From the NCBI GenBank assembly GCA_024710535.1, contig JANJUO010000500.1, positions 1-6,752 on the forward strand: a DNA stretch of 6,752 bases, in the 5' to 3' direction. A model generated the notes under the pieces. That model worked only from the letters and a program-made list of their open reading frames with translations, had not been told where the DNA came from and did not search any database. The stretch is from a bacterium. Its GTDB lineage: Bacteria > Bacteroidota > Ignavibacteria > Kapaibacteriales > UBA2268. Shown here one piece after another: positions 4,174 to 6,752 of this stretch. Position numbers and translations under genes: made by a program. Within the stretch, counting starts at the first letter, position 1, and every line of letters begins with the position of its first letter.

Positions 4174-6752
4174 TTACTCATCCTCCCCTATTTCAATGAT
4201 GCCTTCGTTGTTGATAATGCTACGATTTATTATACTTCCTTTTACTTGAAGCGAATTGTTTTCATCATCATTTTGCAGTGTTGCCGGATCATAGACATTC
4301 AAATCGCCCATAATTGTTAATGGACCAGCAACAATCTTTGTTCCTGCATTAATAATATTAACATAAGGTAATGCTGTCAATTTTGGCGTTGGCAATAAAT
4401 GAATATATTGCTGATCACCGGAGAATTCCACATAAGAGTCCGAATCCAAGGAATAAGAATTATAATTATTCAAAGCTGATTGGAAATTATTTGTTCCGCC
4501 CATTCTTATTGTTGCTCCAGAAATTAAATTCAAAGAGCCGGTACCACTTGTATTAATTAAAGTAAATGCTCCCATATCAAGAACGCCCTGAGTTATTGTC
4601 AGATTTTCTACAATATCAATATTTCTATCAATTGTTGTAACATTATCAGGAGCAGTTCCTTGATTATCAACTGTAAAATTACGAACTGTAGCTGGAAATC
4701 CACTTCCAAGTTGCTGATTTGTTGTGCCGTTGTATTCGAAATTGGCAAGCACCCCAACATCTGTGAATTTTCTTGTGATAGTGGTTCTGATAGCACCTCT
4801 GTTTGGTGATGGATCAGTTAAAGAAACAATGCCATCAGGATGACCAATTTTCAATGTGGAATTATCACTAATTGAGAAATGCAAGCCACTCAAGACATAA
4901 CTCCGCAGATCAAGTGAACCTTTATTAGTTAAGTTTGTGCCAAGTTTAGTTCCACCAATAGAATAATCATTATCCATTACAATTGAATGATCATTGCCTA
5001 TTGTAACAGAATCAAGTGCATAATCAGGAATGTCGCCTACTCCAAAAATTGGACCTGTGTGATTATCTTGGAATGTCCAAGTATCTTCATCACCCCAATT
5101 TCCGCTTTCTCTACTAAAGAATATTCTTCTAAATGCATAAAAATTACCAATAGTCCAATCTCCTGCATATTCAGCAGTAGTGAGATCATTGGTAGTTTCA
5201 AAAGTATTCAAACTTGTTGTGATTGTCATCGGATAATAATATCTCTTGCCGGGAGCACCTTCATAAGCCGGTTTCCAATTTGCGCCGCGAGTTAGAGAAT
5301 CTTCCGGTCCATAAACATCTGCATCGGCATATTGGAATTTCCATTTTCCACTAATATCGGTTTTGATGCTATCTATTGCCCAATAACGTCTTATAAATCT
5401 CGACAATGGATCTGATGAAATTGCTATATGAGCTCCATCATATACCGAATTACTTCCCCAAGATGTTCTTGCACCCAATTTTCCGGAATTTCCTGAAATG
5501 CCTGCAGTAAATGTTGCAGGAGCATAACTCGAAACAGCCTGAGCTTTATCATAAGATCCGATTGGATAAATGTATTCCTCGCCTGCAACAACTTCTCTTA
5601 TCAAAAGACCGCTTGCATTACTGGTTTGGATATATTTATCTGTATCAAACCCAACAATTGCATCTTCATCCGAATTCATTATTGTTAAATTTATATCTTC
5701 ATCAAGAGCAAAAGTACTTGCCGACTTGAATTCCATAATATCACTAATAGAAACGTGTTGCAAATTGCTATTAGTCTTCCTTCTTTTAGCAAGAACATTT
5801 GCATAAAGATAAACATCGTTGAATGTAACGCCTGTCTGATTATCCAAAATTATAGACTTTGTACCTGTTCCCAAGAAAGAAGTAGTGCTTGGAGCAGGGC
5901 TCAAAATACCATTATTTGTAATGCTATCCAAAACCAAATTGCCATAAAGATTCAAATTGCGATTCGAGAAATCAAAGCTACCTTGACGGACATACAAACT
6001 ATCAAAAACAAATAGCGATGAGCCAAGTTCAGTATTGAGCAATACTACTTTTGATCCGGTAGATGAATTATCTATTGTAATAGAAAGAACCGAATCGGGT
6101 ATGCCATCTCCGGTATTTTGAGCACCATTTGAACTATTAAAGATATAATTGCTTTTCCCAAATTGACGTGATGTAGATTGGATTGCCCCACTATTTTCAA
6201 TATCATCTATGCCATTCACATTCTGCACCATCAATGTACATTCATCATCAAGAATAAATGTTAATCCACGCACATAATTCAAATCGCCATAAATATTCAA
6301 CTTGCCAGGCAATTGATTCAAACTGTCGCGCTCCACAATCAAGGAGCGAACATTAACACGAATATTATCAGGAATATCTATTTCTATTCCATTACCAATT
6401 TTAACATAATCTGTGGCAAGGTTTGGATATCTCGAAGGAACATCATCGACATAATAACTCGATTCGGACCAAGATGCAGGACTATCCCATGGACCATTGT
6501 TTCTGCTATAGAAAGTAACGCCAATTGGCTCACCAATAACAATATCGCCAAATTCTTTCACCGAAATGGATGTAAGATTGGTGCTATTTCTTAATGATGC
6601 AGTCAACCCCTTCCAAGTTCCCCCCAATGCGGGATAGGCAGGACTACGCAAGAAGTGCTCAAACTGCTCAGTTTTTGGATTGTTTCTTCCAATTGTATCG
6701 GAAGGTATGAGCCAATATGTTTTCACACTATAAGTAGCATTAGTGGCAAGAG
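4174..6752 (-). CDS. Giant modular surface/exported protein, beta-rich repeats (N-terminus beyond right edge)
   Basis: The frame is open through the right edge, so the start and any signal peptide are outside; 858 residues are visible. A GTG at 6726 is internal, as eight open codons lie upstream. Numbered from that GTG, two copies of a module begin FYSRNNGPWDSPASW (72) and FFSRESGNWGDEDTW (535). Each continues with a VxIGN strand, then NGAQNTGDGIPDSV (200) or NGTTNQQLGSGFPATV (666), then VDN/IDN strands. Residues 380-530 hold an EYIYPIGSYDKA...RRYWAID...GDWTIGN segment, a pattern found in Bacteroidota extracellular proteins. Composition is rich in Asn, Ser, Thr, Asp and Gly with few Cys, fitting an extracellular beta-helix or beta-sandwich chain. 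No enzyme motif and no hydrophobic anchor are visible. The chain ends in NNEGIIEIGEDE without a type IX sorting domain, unusual for such proteins. The role, perhaps adhesion or surface coat, is inference. Confidence 0.75.
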   Translation of the reverse strand, partial: LATNATYSVKTYWLIPSDTIGRNNPKTEQFEHFLRSPAYPALGGTWKGLTASLRNSTNLTSISVKEFGDIVIGEPIGVTFYSRNNGPWDSPASWSESSYYVDDVPSRYPNLATDYVKIGNGIEIDIPDNIRVNVRSLIVERDSLNQLPGKLNIYGDLNYVRGLTFILDDECTLMVQNVNGIDDIENSGAIQSTSRQFGKSNYIFNSSNGAQNTGDGIPDSVLSITIDNSSTGSKVVLLNTELGSSLFVFDSLYVRQGSFDFSNRNLNLYGNLVLDSITNNGILSPAPSTTSFLGTGTKSIILDNQTGVTFNDVYLYANVLAKRRKTNSNLQHVSISDIMEFKSASTFALDEDINLTIMNSDEDAIVGFDTDKYIQTSNASGLLIREVVAGEEYIYPIGSYDKAQAVSSYAPATFTAGISGNSGKLGARTSWGSNSVYDGAHIAISSDPLSRFIRRYWAIDSIKTDISGKWKFQYADADVYGPEDSLTRGANWKPAYEGAPGKRYYYPMTITTSLNTFETTNDLTTAEYAGDWTIGNFYAFRRIFFSRESGNWGDEDTWTFQDNHTGPIFGVGDIPDYALDSVTIGNDHSIVMDNDYSIGGTKLGTNLTNKGSLDLRSYVLSGLHFSISDNSTLKIGHPDGIVSLTDPSPNRGAIRTTITRKFTDVGVLANFEYNGTTNQQLGSGFPATVRNFTVDNQGTAPDNVTTIDRNIDIVENLTITQGVLDMGAFTLINTSGTGSLNLISGATIRMGGTNNFQSALNNYNSYSLDSDSYVEFSGDQQYIHLLPTPKLTALPYVNIINAGTKIVAGPLTIMGDLNVYDPATLQNDDENNSLQVKGSIINRSIINNEGIIEIGEDE
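4177..5124 (-). repeat. Last, shortened copy of the surface-protein module
   Basis: Residues 535-850 (from GTG 6726). It repeats the SRxxGxW...W opening, the IGN strand and the Q-G-G-P segment of the preceding copy. It stops after about 316 residues instead of 463, so the YPIG...RYWAID...DWTIGN part is absent. The protein therefore ends mid-module. Confidence 0.6.
5125..6513 (-). repeat. Complete copy of the surface-protein module (463 residues)
   Basis: Residues 72-534, from FYSRNNG to just before the next FFSRESG. The order is opening motif, IGN strand, beta-rich middle, a YPIG/RYWAID segment, and a closing AGDWTIGN strand at 521-528. The repeat is protein-level only; the two DNA copies are well diverged. 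Confidence 0.6.
6514..6752 (-). repeat. Tail of an earlier surface-protein module
   Basis: The visible N-terminal 79 residues end in NLTSISVKEFGDIVIGEP (residues 50-67). This matches DLTTAEYAGDWTIGN (514-528), which closes the next copy 462 residues later. So at least one further module lies beyond the right edge. Confidence 0.5.

Noticed and set aside
4608..4796. Minus-strand frame of 62 codons within the surface-protein gene
   Set aside because: It is an alternative frame wholly inside a long well-supported coding region, rich in Leu and Ile with no motif.
4987..5295. Plus-strand frame of 102 codons, and others at 5511-6015 and 6313-6594
   Set aside because: They lie opposite the repetitive surface-protein gene, whose frame has clear module repeats; their residue composition is not protein-like.
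6724..6726. GTG as the true start of the surface protein
   Set aside because: The frame is open for eight more codons to the window edge, and the visible N-terminus is mid-module, so the start is outside.

Overview
The window is AT-rich DNA in which all five recognisable protein genes lie on the minus strand. Three things point to the Bacteroidota/Chlorobiota (FCB) group: the low G+C, mostly A-rich leaders instead of strong Shine-Dalgarno sites, and a large modular beta-rich surface protein of a type common there. That placement is an inference; no marker gene is present to confirm it.

In transcription order (right to left) the window holds: (1) the 3' part of a giant repetitive, probably exported protein (4174-6752, N-terminus beyond the right edge), built from a module of about 463 residues; (2) a PhzF-family isomerase (3290-4078); (3) a YtcJ-like amidohydrolase with a complete metal-binding barrel but no flanking beta-sandwich (1897-3225); (4) a 681-bp gap holding a 348-bp non-autonomous mobile element (1535-1882); (5) a small AhpD-like carboxymuconolactone decarboxylase-family protein (829-1215); and (6) 19 bp further on, a J-domain protein with flanking helical regions (1-809, C-terminus beyond the left edge).

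The most striking object is the mobile element. It has 14-bp terminal inverted repeats (13/14 matching) ending in GTAA/ATAA, and perfect 8-bp target duplications (AATTAGTG). Both fit an IS66-type MITE. Inside it lies a second structure unrelated to the ends: four short hairpins with GTA or GATA loops, each followed by an AATGTTTGTAA-like tag. Two are on each strand with a 51-52 nt period, facing each other around a dyad near 1698. The element encodes no protein.

The carboxymuconolactone decarboxylase-family and J-domain genes probably form one transcription unit. A 53-nt near-palindrome lies just upstream of it (1231-1283) and may be its control site. The phzF-like and amidohydrolase genes (64 bp apart) may be co-transcribed. 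Nothing in the sequence ties all five genes into one pathway. No RNA gene, CRISPR array, integrase or transposase was seen.
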